A DNA stretch of 64,000 bases from Bacteroidales bacterium (lineage in GTDB: Bacteria; Bacteroidota; Bacteroidia; Bacteroidales; TTA-H9), in assembly GCA_030656615.1 (NCBI GenBank), contig JAUSOY010000013.1:36976-100975 (forward strand). Reading direction: 5' to 3'. How positions within the stretch are numbered: position 1 is the stretch's first letter; every line of letters begins with the position of its first letter. The translations under genes and the position numbers were made by a program. The notes beneath the pieces are model-generated. The model was not told the origin of the DNA. It saw only the letters and a list, made by a program, of their open reading frames with translations, and made no database searches. This document shows positions 20,185 to 30,600 of this stretch, one piece after another.

Positions 20185-21988
20185 ACTTTTTAGACACTGG
20201 TATGGATTGTGCCTGAGTCTTCTGCAGATATAAATTATCTACCAGACTGCGGTATTTCTCGAATATTACCTTACGTTTAAGTTTCAAGGAAGGAGATAAT
20301 TCACCGGTAACAGGGCTCCATTCGTCAGCAACCAGGGCAATTTTTTTTATCTGCTCAAACGAACCAAAATGCTTATTCAGCTTTTTAATTTCGTGTTCGA
20401 AATGTTTAATAACCTGTGGTATTTTAATGGTTTCGAGATTAGAAGTGGCATTAATACCGTGTTTTTTGCACCAGTCATTCAATTCAGAAAAATTGGGAAG
20501 TATTATGGCGGATGCGAATTTTTGATTTTCACCAACAACCATGGTTTGCTGTATCAGAAAACTTTCTTTAAGTTTGTTTTCGATCTGTTGGGGAGCAATG
20601 TATTTTCCGTTCGACATTTTAAAAATTTCCTTCTTACGGTCAGTAATTCGTAAAAAGCGTCCATTAACAATTTCTCCAATATCTCCGGTACAGAACCAAC
20701 CTTCTTCGTTTTTCATTTCAGCGGTATGCTCTTCATCTTTATAATATCCAAGCATGATATTGGGTCCTTTGGCAAGTATTTCACCATCATCAGCAATCTT
20801 TACGGAGACTCCTTCTAAAATAGGACCTACACTACCCAGTTTTACACCATCCTTTTTCCAATAATTAACAGAAATTATCGGAGATGTTTCTGTAAGGCCA
20901 TATCCTTCAAAAACGGGTAATCCGGCAGCCCAGAAAAGCCTTGCCAGTCTTGGCTGAAGTGCCGCTCCGCCACATCCGATGAATTGTATTTTCATACTTA
21001 ATGCCTGACGCCATTTTTTAAATACCAAAACGTCAACAATTTTATGGCTAAGCCGGTAGAGCGGATTTTTATAGGTATAAGGTTCGTATTTATTACCAAC
21101 GTGTAAGGCCCACCGGAAAATCATTCGCTTAACAGGACTCAGCGTACGGGCTTTTGAAATTATTTTTTCGAAGATCGATTCCAGCAGTCGGGGTACGGTA
21201 ATAAAACCTTCAACCTGAAGTTCATTCATATCTTTGGCGATAGTCCCGAGGTTTTCAGCATAATAAATACTTACCCCACTCATATGCCACATATAGTTTA
21301 CCATATGTTCAAAAATATGAGATAAAGGCAAAAAACTCAGTGCTTTATGACGGTGATCCAGATGAAGTTTATCACTCGAGGCCTGGGCATTGCTTAATAA
21401 ATTGGTATGACTCAGCATTACCCCCTTTGAAACGCCGGTGGTTCCGGAAGTATATATCAAAGTCAGTAAATCATCCGCTAAAATGGAATCTTTAATTTTA
21501 TTCAGATTGGCGAGGTCAGTATCTATCGCATTTTCGGTGATAAAAGACCAATGGGGCACGTTTTCGTATGAATTGAAAGTAAAAACATGCTCAATAAAAG
21601 GCAGTTCATTTCTGTTAGTATTAACGATTTGATACAGGTTCAAATCATTAACAATCACAACCTTCGCTTCACTATGGTTTAAAATATACAGGATATCAGA
21701 TTCAGAAAGTGTTGGATGAATAGGTACATGAACTACTCCGGTTTGAGCGGCTCCCATTTCAATGAAATTCCATTCGGGCCGATTATTGGTAATCGTTGCG
21801 ATTTTATCGCCCTTTTTATAGCCAAGCGCCATTAAACCCAGGCTTACTGCGTTTGCCAGACCTATATATTCATCGAGAAAATATTGTCGCCAGGCACCAT
21901 CTTCTTTGCCAGATATACAAAAGGTCTTTTGTGTATTTGGATTTTCTGATAGATTTTTGAGTACATCGAAAACTCGCATCGTATTCAT
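20183..21988 (-). CDS. Long-chain acyl-CoA synthetase / AMP-dependent ligase
   Basis: LTLIYTSGTTGVSKGVMLSH AMP-binding motif; GYGLTETSP; ITDRKKEIFKMSNGKYIAPQQIE. Confidence 0.93.
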   Translation of the reverse strand: MNTMRVFDVLKNLSENPNTQKTFCISGKEDGAWRQYFLDEYIGLANAVSLGLMALGYKKGDKIATITNNRPEWNFIEMGAAQTGVVHVPIHPTLSESDILYILNHSEAKVVIVNDLNLYQIVNTNRNELPFIEHVFTFNSYENVPHWSFITENAIDTDLANLNKIKDSILADDLLTLIYTSGTTGVSKGVMLSHTNLLSNAQASSDKLHLDHRHKALSFLPLSHIFEHMVNYMWHMSGVSIYYAENLGTIAKDMNELQVEGFITVPRLLESIFEKIISKARTLSPVKRMIFRWALHVGNKYEPYTYKNPLYRLSHKIVDVLVFKKWRQALSMKIQFIGCGGAALQPRLARLFWAAGLPVFEGYGLTETSPIISVNYWKKDGVKLGSVGPILEGVSVKIADDGEILAKGPNIMLGYYKDEEHTAEMKNEEGWFCTGDIGEIVNGRFLRITDRKKEIFKMSNGKYIAPQQIENKLKESFLIQQTMVVGENQKFASAIILPNFSELNDWCKKHGINATSNLETIKIPQVIKHFEHEIKKLNKHFGSFEQIKKIALVADEWSPVTGELSPSLKLKRKVIFEKYRSLVDNLYLQKTQAQSIPVSKK

Positions 21989-22294
21989 AAGGTTGTATTT
22001 GGGTCAAAGATATAAATAAAATCAAAAACACATACGTATTAAAATAGATATGCAATTCGTCATAAATAACCTATAATCAAACAAATAAAAAATGTTTTTG
22101 TTTTAGACGGGGGATTATTAATTTTCAGAATAATCACATTTATTGGCTTTATTGATGGAAACTCCAATAATTTTTGCGCGAGTTCTATACCGGATGTTTT
22201 CTTAAGAACAGAGGGAAGTGTCAATGATTTCTTTCAGATTATGTACATTTACCGTCGAAAAATGCAAAGTCTGGTTTTTTTTGAATCAATCGCT

Positions 22295-23014
22295 ATGGAA
22301 CATAAAACAGGATGTACAGTTTGTGGAAAATCATTGGCCTACACGGTTATTGAAGAGTCGTTTATATGCTATTGTTGTGGAAATGAGTTTACTGCACAGG
22401 TTCAGTGTGAAAATGGTCACTTCGTTTGTGATTCCTGCCATCAATCGAATGCGAACGATTATATTTATTCCTATTGTCTGAATACGAAGCATACCGATCC
22501 GGTTTTAATTGTTAATGAAATCATGCATCATTCAACGGTTAAAATGCACGGCCCCGAGCATCACTTTTTAGTGCCGGCAGCATTATTAGCATCGTATTAT
22601 AATCTTCAGAGTGATTTTGTTGCAAAGGAAAAGTCTGTAAAAATTGCCCGTGAAAGGGCCGAAAAGGTTCCCGGTGGCTTTTGTGGATTACATGGCGCCT
22701 GTGGTGCCGGAATCGGGACCGGAATATTCATTAGTATTATTACAGGTTCTACGCCTCTGGCCGCAGAAGAATGGAAATTAAGCAACCTGATGACGGCCCG
22801 TAGTTTGGATATCATTGCTCGATCGGGTGGACCACGCTGTTGTAAAAGAGATACTTTTATTGCGATTCGTTCTGCAGCTGAATTTTTGGAAGAGCTTTTA
22901 AGGGTTGTCTTACCCATCAACCCTGACATAATATGCCATTTTGTTGAGCATAATAAAGAGTGTTTGAAAGAGAATTGTGCTTTTTATCAGAGTAGTTCTG
23001 ATTTAGACAAATAA
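22295..23014 (+). CDS. Cys-rich DUF5714-like protein (ORF track start 22241)
   Basis: CTVCGKSL...CYCCGNEF...CDSCHQSNANDYIYSYCL and a downstream HGACGAGIGTGIFISIITGSTPL block; internal Met at 22295 is the more plausible start. Confidence 0.65.
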   Translation: MEHKTGCTVCGKSLAYTVIEESFICYCCGNEFTAQVQCENGHFVCDSCHQSNANDYIYSYCLNTKHTDPVLIVNEIMHHSTVKMHGPEHHFLVPAALLASYYNLQSDFVAKEKSVKIARERAEKVPGGFCGLHGACGAGIGTGIFISIITGSTPLAAEEWKLSNLMTARSLDIIARSGGPRCCKRDTFIAIRSAAEFLEELLRVVLPINPDIICHFVEHNKECLKENCAFYQSSSDLDK

Positions 23015-23015
23015 A

Positions 23016-23048
23016 AACAGGCCACTCTTTTTCAAGAAATGGCCTGTT
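23016..23048. terminator. Putative bidirectional terminator
   Basis: AACAGGCCA...TGGCCTGTT inverted repeat between convergent stops at 23014 and 23069. Confidence 0.65.
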
Positions 23049-23068
23049 GCATCTTTATCATCCGAAGA

Positions 23069-23797
23069 TTAGAATACTATTCCCAGACTAAAGCGTGTTT
23101 GTGAAAGACTTAGTTCTGGTTCGAAGGTATTAACATCGTCAGTATAGGAATACTTCATTTTGCCCATGTCTTTATGTATTCCAACAAGAAGCTTATACAA
23201 GCGGAAGTTAATTCCCATTCCCGTTTTAATGCCAAAAGAAATTTTATCAGGATAAACTTCGTCGCTATTGAGCCTGGAGCCATATGAAACAACGGGTCCC
23301 AGGTTAAAATATACATCAGCACCAATCCCTTCAATAATATTAAAAGAAAGAGCGGGCCCCAGTTTGTAATCTATAAAACCAAATGGCGATGAACTCATAT
23401 CAGGATCTTCCGGTTGCCCGATTAAGGTCCAGTTGTACGGAGTAAAAGCCAGTCCAAAAGTTGTATACAGAGCAATATTGAAATTTGGGCTACCTATCTC
23501 TTCTGCAAAATAACGATAGCCTCCAAAATCAAGCTTTAAACCTGAGCCACTTCCTTCTATTAAATTGAAGCCAACCTGATTGCCTGTAGGATTTTCAACC
23601 CTTAAATCGGGTTTAAAAGAGCTTACCGAGATAAATCCCATTTTTTTAGGAAACAGTCCAGTCTGAACAGTTTCGGGTTTTTTTTGTGGAGTATTTGGGG
23701 TTTGCTGTGGCTGCTCTTTTACACCACCGCCGGTTACCTGAGCGAAAAGCGGAATAATTAGAAAAAGAGAGATAATGCTTAAACAGATTTTTTTCAT
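23069..23797 (-). CDS. Hypothetical outer-membrane beta-barrel-type protein
   Basis: Signal peptide, alternating hydrophobic/aromatic strands, C-terminal TRFSLGIVF. Confidence 0.6.
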   Translation of the reverse strand: MKKICLSIISLFLIIPLFAQVTGGGVKEQPQQTPNTPQKKPETVQTGLFPKKMGFISVSSFKPDLRVENPTGNQVGFNLIEGSGSGLKLDFGGYRYFAEEIGSPNFNIALYTTFGLAFTPYNWTLIGQPEDPDMSSSPFGFIDYKLGPALSFNIIEGIGADVYFNLGPVVSYGSRLNSDEVYPDKISFGIKTGMGINFRLYKLLVGIHKDMGKMKYSYTDDVNTFEPELSLSQTRFSLGIVF

Positions 23798-23823
23798 GTT
23801 GCTTTAATTATGTCAATTTATAA

Positions 23824-24828
23824 TTACCGAACGTTCATTTTCCAAACATTCCATTCGCCCTTTTCATTTCCTCTTTGAGAAATGAAATACAGAAAGTTAC
23901 CATCAGGCGACCACACCGGTGATACGTCATCGCCTGGGTGGAAAGTGATTTGGGTAAATTTTGTACCATCTGTTTTAATGGTGTAAATGTCCAGATTTTT
24001 ACGACGGTTGATGGTCTTAGGGGATTCTCCGACTAAAACAATGGTTTCGCCATCCGGAGAAACCTGAGGACTACTGAATCCTTTATCCTTGTCGGCAAGA
24101 ATAAGAGTAGACTGACCGGTCTTCAGGTTTATCATCCAAATCTCCCCTCTGGCCTGAATGTCCTTGCTGTTGCGGGTTACGATGAGATTTTCACCATCTG
24201 GGGCCACTGAGGGCGTAAAACCTTCGGTATATTGGGTCAATAACGAAGATTCTGTGCTATAACTCCACACATAATAGCGTGTTATCGGAATGTTGTTCGA
24301 ATACGATACTTCTGCTTTGGTAAAAAATATTTCATTTCCATTGGGAGAAAAAGCTGGTCCTAACTCATTGGAAGGTGTAGAAGTTATTTGTTGAATTGCT
24401 GATCCTTGTGTGGCATTAATCATATACACATTTGTATTTCCATCCATTTCGTCCGTAAAAACGATGCGTTCGCCGCTGGGCGAGTATGACATATCAGAAA
24501 CATTGTTTCTGAAAGTTCTCTGAATGGTTGATCCGCCTCCCTTGGTGTTTTTAAGGAAAATATTATCGGTATTATTCTTGCGGGCAAGAAATGCCAGCTG
24601 CTCTCCACTTGGCGAAACAGAGATGAGCGATGGTGCATACCAACGGATTTGATCGGTTTGCCGTAGAACAACGGGACCCAGTACGTCATCATTTTCATTG
24701 GTGTATTTTACAAAACTGATGCCCCCTTCTTCAGGAACACTGATTTCGAAGAAGTTTGTTTGTTTTTGGACAGCGCAGGCACATAATCCTGCAGTAATGA
24801 TAGTAAAGATCAGCGCTTTAAGTTTCAT
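23824..24828 (-). CDS. TolB-like/PD40 beta-propeller lipoprotein
   Basis: Lipobox-like GLCAC; repeated SPDG/SPSGE blocks (ISVSPSGEQLAFLA, MSYSPSGERIVFTDEMDGN, AFSPNGNEIFF, VSPDGETIVLVG, VWSPDGNFLYF). Confidence 0.85.
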   Translation of the reverse strand: MKLKALIFTIITAGLCACAVQKQTNFFEISVPEEGGISFVKYTNENDDVLGPVVLRQTDQIRWYAPSLISVSPSGEQLAFLARKNNTDNIFLKNTKGGGSTIQRTFRNNVSDMSYSPSGERIVFTDEMDGNTNVYMINATQGSAIQQITSTPSNELGPAFSPNGNEIFFTKAEVSYSNNIPITRYYVWSYSTESSLLTQYTEGFTPSVAPDGENLIVTRNSKDIQARGEIWMINLKTGQSTLILADKDKGFSSPQVSPDGETIVLVGESPKTINRRKNLDIYTIKTDGTKFTQITFHPGDDVSPVWSPDGNFLYFISQRGNEKGEWNVWKMNVR

Positions 24829-24956
24829 GATGTTTTGGTTTTTTGGTAATCTAATTTAAAACAAATCAAATGCACATAAGTTTTAAATTCTATCCAAACT
24901 TAAGGATATTATTGATTGAAATGAAAATTATTATTTGATAACAGGCTAAAAATTAG

Positions 24957-25341
24957 TTATTGAAAATTGGATGTAGGCGAAAAGGGTAAAAAAGGAACCG
25001 AAGGAATCTGATGGCTCTTATTTAAAAAAATCCGTTTTATGGTAGAACCACCCCCACGGGTGTTTTTCAGAAAAATATTATCCGAATTGTTTTTTGTGCC
25101 AGAAAAGCCAAGCGTTCTCCACTTGTGCATGCAGCAAAAAGTACTGGAGTGTAACGGCAAACTTGTCCGAACTGAGGAAGTCCTCTAATACATCATCATT
25201 TTCATTGGCATATTTCACAAAGCTGGCACATCCTTCTTCAGGATCACTGATATCGAAAATGTTTGTTTTCATGTTTCGTTGCACTGCGTAAATGCTTATA
25301 ATGGCTGCAGTAACTGTCAGTAAAAATAGTTTTGATTTCAT
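24957..25341 (-). pseudogene. Decayed tandem copy of the PD40 lipoprotein gene (5' part only, frame-disrupted)
   Basis: ORF 25078..25341 (FDISDPEEGCASFVKYANENDDVL) and ORF 24957..25160 in another frame (KNNSDNIFLKNTRGGGSTIKRIF) match successive parts of the intact gene (FEISVPEEGGISFVKYTNENDDVL ... KNNTDNIFLKNTKGGGSTIQRTF). Confidence 0.88.
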
Positions 25342-25511
25342 AATTTTCGGTTTGTTATTTTATTTCTTTATCCTTATTTAGAGCAGGCATGAATAAAATC
25401 GTATAAAAATTTTATTGTTTAATTTTATTACAGATAAACAGGAAAGAAGAAAGGCGATGTGTTTTCTGAACGAATAGACGAAATATGTACCTTTGGCTAA
25501 AACCCTTGAAT

Positions 25512-26069
25512 ATGAACCGTTGTTCCTGGCCTTCTGATGATGCATTAATGATACAATATCATGATAATGAATGGGGTGTTCCTGTTTATGACGATCAGAA
25601 ATGGTTTGAGTTTTTGGTGCTTGATGCTTTTCAGGCAGGTTTAAGTTGGAAAACCATATTACACAAGCGTGAAAATTTTCGTAAGGCTTTTAATGATTTT
25701 AACTTCGAAATTATTGTCGATTATCGTTCCGATAAAATTGAATTGCTTATGAACGATGCCGGTATTATCCGAAACAGGCTTAAGATAGAATCAACGATTT
25801 CAAATGCCAAGGCTTTTATCAATATTCGTGAGGAATTTGGAAGTTTCAATACCTATATCTGGAGTTTTGTGGATCGAAAACCATTGATAAACCATTGGAA
25901 ATCGATGAGTGAAATTCCTGTAAAAACGGAGCTTTCTGACAAAATAAGCAAGGATCTTAAACAGCGGGGTTTTAAATTTGTTGGTTCTACCATTGTGTAT
26001 GCTTTTTTACAGGCCGCGGGTGTAATTAACGACCATACCATTGACTGTTTCAGACATTCTCAAATATAA
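25512..26069 (+). CDS. tag: DNA-3-methyladenine glycosylase I (ORF track start 25485)
   Basis: RCSWPSDDALMIQYHDNEWGVPVYDDQKWFEFLVLDAFQAGLSWKTIL is typical Tag. Confidence 0.93.
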   Translation: MNRCSWPSDDALMIQYHDNEWGVPVYDDQKWFEFLVLDAFQAGLSWKTILHKRENFRKAFNDFNFEIIVDYRSDKIELLMNDAGIIRNRLKIESTISNAKAFINIREEFGSFNTYIWSFVDRKPLINHWKSMSEIPVKTELSDKISKDLKQRGFKFVGSTIVYAFLQAAGVINDHTIDCFRHSQI

Positions 26070-26070
26070 A

Positions 26071-26661
26071 ATGAATATGAACTGGAAGGAATATACCGGT
26101 TTATTTTTTGGCTCTTTTAATCCCATCCATGTGGGTCATATGGTACTGGCCAATTATTTTGCGGAGTTTGTCGGACTTAATGAGTTATGGTTTGTTGTAA
26201 GTCCGCATAATCCTTTAAAAGAGCGTGTGTCATTATTGGCCGATCATCATCGCATAGAAATGGTTAATCTTGCCATCGCTGACGATCCACGTTTCAGAGC
26301 CTCCGATATTGAATTCCATTTGCCCAAACCTTCGTACACCATTCACACACTTACCTATCTCGAAGAAAAATATCCAGGACGTAAATTTGCATTAATTGTC
26401 GGAGGTGATAATCTGGAGAGTTTTAATAAATGGAAAAATCCGGAAGTTATTCTCGAACGCTTCCCGCTATTGGTATATGCACGACCCGGCTTTGATGGAG
26501 GTGAATTTCTGAAACACCCGTCGGTCAGGATATTTGAGGCCCCATTGATGGAAATTTCTTCAAGCATGATACGCATGGCCATTCGTCAGGGAAAAAATAT
26601 GCGATTTTTTCTTCCCCCCGGTGTTTGGAAATACATGGAGGAAATGAATTTGTATAAATAG
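26071..26661 (+). CDS. nadD: Nicotinate-nucleotide adenylyltransferase (ORF track start 26041)
   Basis: GLFFGSFNPIHVGHM nucleotidyltransferase motif; ISSSMIRMAIRQGKNMRFFLPPGVWKYM C-terminus. Confidence 0.92.
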   Translation: MNMNWKEYTGLFFGSFNPIHVGHMVLANYFAEFVGLNELWFVVSPHNPLKERVSLLADHHRIEMVNLAIADDPRFRASDIEFHLPKPSYTIHTLTYLEEKYPGRKFALIVGGDNLESFNKWKNPEVILERFPLLVYARPGFDGGEFLKHPSVRIFEAPLMEISSSMIRMAIRQGKNMRFFLPPGVWKYMEEMNLYK

Positions 26662-26704
26662 GCTCTGCTGAAAAATTCAGAGAAGGTAAAAACGACCTCA
26701 GCGA

Positions 26705-26745
26705 CCTGCCTGCCGGCAGGCAGGGGTCATCCGCCAGCTGGCGGA
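26705..26745. repeat. Two adjacent perfect palindromes in an intergenic region
   Basis: CCTGCCTGCCGGCAGGCAGG (26705-26724) and TCCGCCAGCTGGCGGA (26730-26745). Confidence 0.9.
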
Positions 26746-26998
26746 TAGAAAATGATAATTAGAATTTGTACAAGCCCGGCTGGGGTTGAATACATACTCG
26801 TGCTATCCATTTTCTATAAACATTTTATCCCTCAGGGATATTTTTTTAAGCTAAAGAAAATTCAAGAGTAAACTTTTCTTAGTATTCCTTTTAAAATGCT
26901 TGCACTTCATTCTTGCAAATTGTCCGTTATACTATTGATTATCAATGTCTAAAACTTTTTTCAGTAGACCTTGATTAACTTGTATCCGGAGCGATAAA

Positions 26999-27029
26999 AC
27001 CCTGTTCTGACAAATTTTCGGAACAGGGT
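26999..27029 (-). terminator. Putative terminator downstream of the ROK gene
   Basis: ACCCTGTTC / GAACAGGGT 9-bp inverted repeat with 13-nt loop. Confidence 0.5.
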
Positions 27030-27068
27030 AATTTAGTATAGGGCGTTGTATGTCTTAAACTTCAAGCA

Positions 27069-28214
27069 CTACGCGACTTTTTTATCCAGTTTATCCAGTG
27101 CGTAGGCATAGGCTCCTACAGAAACAGCGGTGGATGTTCCCAGACGCGAAATACCAATTCCTACACGCTTCATCGGATCGTATTTAATCGTTTCTGAAGA
27201 GCCCGGAATTTTAATTTCGCGGGTATCACCTTTAATAAATTGTTCTAATTCTAAGGGGTTTTCAAGATTAAAAACATCGATTTCGAGTCGTGAAAGTTCT
27301 TTGCCGGCAAAGGATGTATAAGCAATTCGGCACTCGTCTACCAGGCGTTGTAAATATACCGGCCAGGCACCGGCCAGTCCGCCACCAATTACTACCAGTC
27401 CATCTGTCAGGGTAATAAGATCGGCGATGGTATTTCCGGCAACAATGGCCATTTCTTCGAAAGCCGTGATTGCGGCTTTTTTATTGCCGGGCACGCTTCC
27501 ATTAATAATTTCATAAATATCGCGGGGTTCGGGACAATCGGTTTCTAAAATACCCGCTTCGCGTGCATAAACCCTTTTAATACCACGAATACTAACGCTG
27601 TCTTCGGCGCTATGACCGGGATACAGTTTGTTGCACATCCGGTTAATCTCAGCAGGCGCAGCATTATCACCGTGAAACAACTGACCCCGATATACCATTC
27701 CGCCTCCATAACCTGTTCCGAAAGTTACACCGGCAAGACTTGCAAATTGTTTTGGGCTTCCGGCTTTTTCAAGCTTTTCATTTATATCTGGCAGTAATCC
27801 GGCAATGGCTTCACCATACGCGAAAAGATCGCCGTCATTATTAATAAAGACAGGCAAATCAAAGTGCTTTTTGAGAAAAGGACCCAAAGCCACTCCACCT
27901 CTAAAAGCCGGTAAATTGGCTAAATCGCCAATTATTCCTAGTTCGTACTCTGCAGGGCCAGGAAAACTAAAACTAATGGCTGAAGGTGCTTGTGGCAATG
28001 AAATTCGGACTTTTTCAAAACCTTTGCGAATGACCTCCAGAACATCATCCACAGAAGAGGCTGTCGCACTGATGTTTAGGGGTTCAAGTATTTCTTTATT
28101 GCCTCTAACGGCATTAAAAACAAAATTGGTTCCTCCGGCATCCAGAGTCATCACAATACGGCTGTCAGTGTTGTATTTCATACTATTCCTTGAAAAATCA
28201 GCACAAATGAACAA
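27069..28214 (-). CDS. ROK family sugar kinase/regulator (start possibly 28181)
   Basis: MTLDAGGTNFVFNAV, AISFSFPGP, FINNDGDLFAYGE, VTFGTGYGGGMV. Confidence 0.85.
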   Translation of the reverse strand: MFICADFSRNSMKYNTDSRIVMTLDAGGTNFVFNAVRGNKEILEPLNISATASSVDDVLEVIRKGFEKVRISLPQAPSAISFSFPGPAEYELGIIGDLANLPAFRGGVALGPFLKKHFDLPVFINNDGDLFAYGEAIAGLLPDINEKLEKAGSPKQFASLAGVTFGTGYGGGMVYRGQLFHGDNAAPAEINRMCNKLYPGHSAEDSVSIRGIKRVYAREAGILETDCPEPRDIYEIINGSVPGNKKAAITAFEEMAIVAGNTIADLITLTDGLVVIGGGLAGAWPVYLQRLVDECRIAYTSFAGKELSRLEIDVFNLENPLELEQFIKGDTREIKIPGSSETIKYDPMKRVGIGISRLGTSTAVSVGAYAYALDKLDKKVA

Positions 28215-28314
28215 ATAAAAAGTATATTTTAATAATTTTGGCGTGGGATTAATCCCCTTTGACCGAACTATTAAATTATCCTTTTATTATTACACCCCGT
28301 AATTAATTAAAACC

Positions 28315-30549
28315 ATGAAAAGATTTTCGCGTTATATGGCTCTGGCCATCACAGCAGCGGCACTGTTTTTCGCTCCTGTATTAAAAGCAGCCTCTCCTCC
28401 TGACGAAGGAATGTGGCTCCCCATGTTTGTAGAAAGGTTGAATTATACCGATATGCAAAAAATGGGTCTCAAACTTACTGCTGCTGAAATGTATAGCATC
28501 AACAACTCAAGCTTGAAGGATGCTATTGTTGGTTTGGCTGGCGGAAGTGCTCCCTCAGGTTATTTTTGCACTGGTGAAATTGTTTCCGATCAAGGATTAT
28601 TATTTACGAATCATCATTGTGGTTTTAATTCGATTCAGGAATTGAGCACCATGGATCACGACTACCTCACCAATGGTTTCTGGGCAATGAAACTTGATGA
28701 GGAACTGCCAGCGCAGGGCGTAACCGCTTCTTTTCTGTACAGAATGGAAGATGTTACTGCAAAAATCATGGAACATTTGTCGGATACCATGAGCGAGGAT
28801 TCTCGTTCAGCCAAGATTAATGAACTCAGTCACAAATTTCAGAAAGAAGCTTCCGAAGACGGTAAATATGATTGCATCGTTAAATCCTTCTTTGGTGGTA
28901 ATGAGTTTTATTTATTCGCATACCTTACATATAAAGATGTGCGTTTAGTTGGAACTCCTCCTTCATCGATTGGTAAATTTGGTGGCGATACCGATAACTG
29001 GATGTGGCCCCGCCATACCGGCGACTTCTCCATCTTCCGTGTTTATTCTGCCCCGGATGGTTCGCCCGCTGAGTACAGCAAAGATAATGTGCCTATGAAA
29101 CCCAAGCATTTTCTTCCTGTTTCGGTAAAAGGTGTTCAGAAAGATGATTATGCCATGATATGGGGATACCCCGGTTCCACCGATCGTTATCTCACCTCTT
29201 ATGGTGTGGATCAGGCCATTAATATGTCAAATCCTTCTACCGTTAAAATTCGTGATTTGAAATTGAAAATCATGAAAGAAGACATGAATGCCGATCCCAA
29301 AGTAAATTTGATGTATGCCGCAAAACATGCTGGAACAGCGAACTACTGGAAATATTTTATCGGACAAACCCGTGGACTGAAACGTCTGAATATTCTTGAT
29401 AAAAAGAAAGCTCAGGAAGATTCATTTATGAACTGGGTCAATGAGTCATCAGAACGTCAGGCCAAATATGGCGAAACAATGAATTTAATTAGTCAGGCTT
29501 ATGCTGAACAATCCAAATCAGTAGTTCCACTCACCTATCTCAACGAAGCGCTATTTCAAGGACCCGAATTAATACTGTTTGCTGTAAGAAGTTTATCAAT
29601 AAAATCAGCGTTGGAGAAACTTGAAAAAGCAGATAAAAAAGATAAGGAAGCTGCTCAAAAAGCAGTAGATGCAGCCATCGCCCGTTTTAAAAAGCGTGCC
29701 GATGATTTCTATAAAGATTTTAATGTATCTACCGATCAGAAGTTATTTGAAGGACTTATCGCTATGTATTTGAATGATGTTCCGGCTGAAATGCAACCCG
29801 AAGCTTTCCGCGAACTCAACAAAAAATTCAAAGGTGATGTGAAACGTATGGCCGAAAAACTGTATAGTAAATCATTCTACGCTACCCCTGAAAGACTGGA
29901 TGCATTTTTTAATAAGCCTTCTTCCAAAAAAATGGCTAAAGACCCCATGTTTGATTTAGCTGCAACTGTTCGTGCTTTTGCAATGGAACTTTATGGAATG
30001 CAGGGCTCATCAGAATCGGACCTCGAAAAGGGTAACCGACTCTACATTGCAGGTCTGCGTGAAATGAATCCTGAAAAGGTTTATGGCCCCGATGCCAACT
30101 CAACCATGCGTTTAAGCTATGGTAAAGTTCTTGATTATTACCCCGCTGATGCCATGCATTACGATTATATTACTACCCTGAGTGGTGTAATGGAAAAGGA
30201 AGATCCACAGAATATGGAGTTTGTTGTTGATCCAAAACTGAAAGCGCTGTATGAAAAGAAGGATTTTGGCAGATATGGAACCAATATCAATGGTAAAATG
30301 GATGTGGTAACCTGCTTCTTAACTACCAACGATATTACCGGGGGTAATTCTGGAAGCCCGGTTATTAATGCCGATGGCCACTTGATTGGTCTTGCTTTTG
30401 ATGGTAACTGGGAAGCCATGAGTGGCGATATTGCCTTCGAACCCGAATTGCAACGGACCATTTGTGTTGATACCCGTTATGTGCTTTTCATTATTGAGAA
30501 GTTGGGCGAATGTCATCGCCTTATCGAAGAAATGAATGTTGTAGAATAA
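28315..30549 (+). CDS. S46 family dipeptidyl peptidase (DPP7/DPP11-like)
   Basis: DEGMWLPMF, TGEIVSDQGLLFTNHHCGFNSIQ (catalytic His), GGNSGSPVINADGHLIGLAFDGNWEAMSGD (catalytic Ser region). Confidence 0.96.
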   Translation: MKRFSRYMALAITAAALFFAPVLKAASPPDEGMWLPMFVERLNYTDMQKMGLKLTAAEMYSINNSSLKDAIVGLAGGSAPSGYFCTGEIVSDQGLLFTNHHCGFNSIQELSTMDHDYLTNGFWAMKLDEELPAQGVTASFLYRMEDVTAKIMEHLSDTMSEDSRSAKINELSHKFQKEASEDGKYDCIVKSFFGGNEFYLFAYLTYKDVRLVGTPPSSIGKFGGDTDNWMWPRHTGDFSIFRVYSAPDGSPAEYSKDNVPMKPKHFLPVSVKGVQKDDYAMIWGYPGSTDRYLTSYGVDQAINMSNPSTVKIRDLKLKIMKEDMNADPKVNLMYAAKHAGTANYWKYFIGQTRGLKRLNILDKKKAQEDSFMNWVNESSERQAKYGETMNLISQAYAEQSKSVVPLTYLNEALFQGPELILFAVRSLSIKSALEKLEKADKKDKEAAQKAVDAAIARFKKRADDFYKDFNVSTDQKLFEGLIAMYLNDVPAEMQPEAFRELNKKFKGDVKRMAEKLYSKSFYATPERLDAFFNKPSSKKMAKDPMFDLAATVRAFAMELYGMQGSSESDLEKGNRLYIAGLREMNPEKVYGPDANSTMRLSYGKVLDYYPADAMHYDYITTLSGVMEKEDPQNMEFVVDPKLKALYEKKDFGRYGTNINGKMDVVTCFLTTNDITGGNSGSPVINADGHLIGLAFDGNWEAMSGDIAFEPELQRTICVDTRYVLFIIEKLGECHRLIEEMNVVE

Positions 30550-30569
30550 GTTCTTCATACTAATAGTTA

Positions 30570-30600
30570 AATCCCCGTCTATCTTGAGATAGCGGGGATT
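30570..30600 (+). terminator. Intrinsic terminator after the S46 peptidase
   Basis: AATCCCCGTCTATCTTGAGATAGCGGGGATT followed by a T-tract. Confidence 0.88.

Noticed and set aside
22218-22481. ORF 22218..22481 (+)
   Set aside because: Out of frame with, and overlapped by, the Cys-rich DUF5714-like gene, whose Cys pattern is more convincing.
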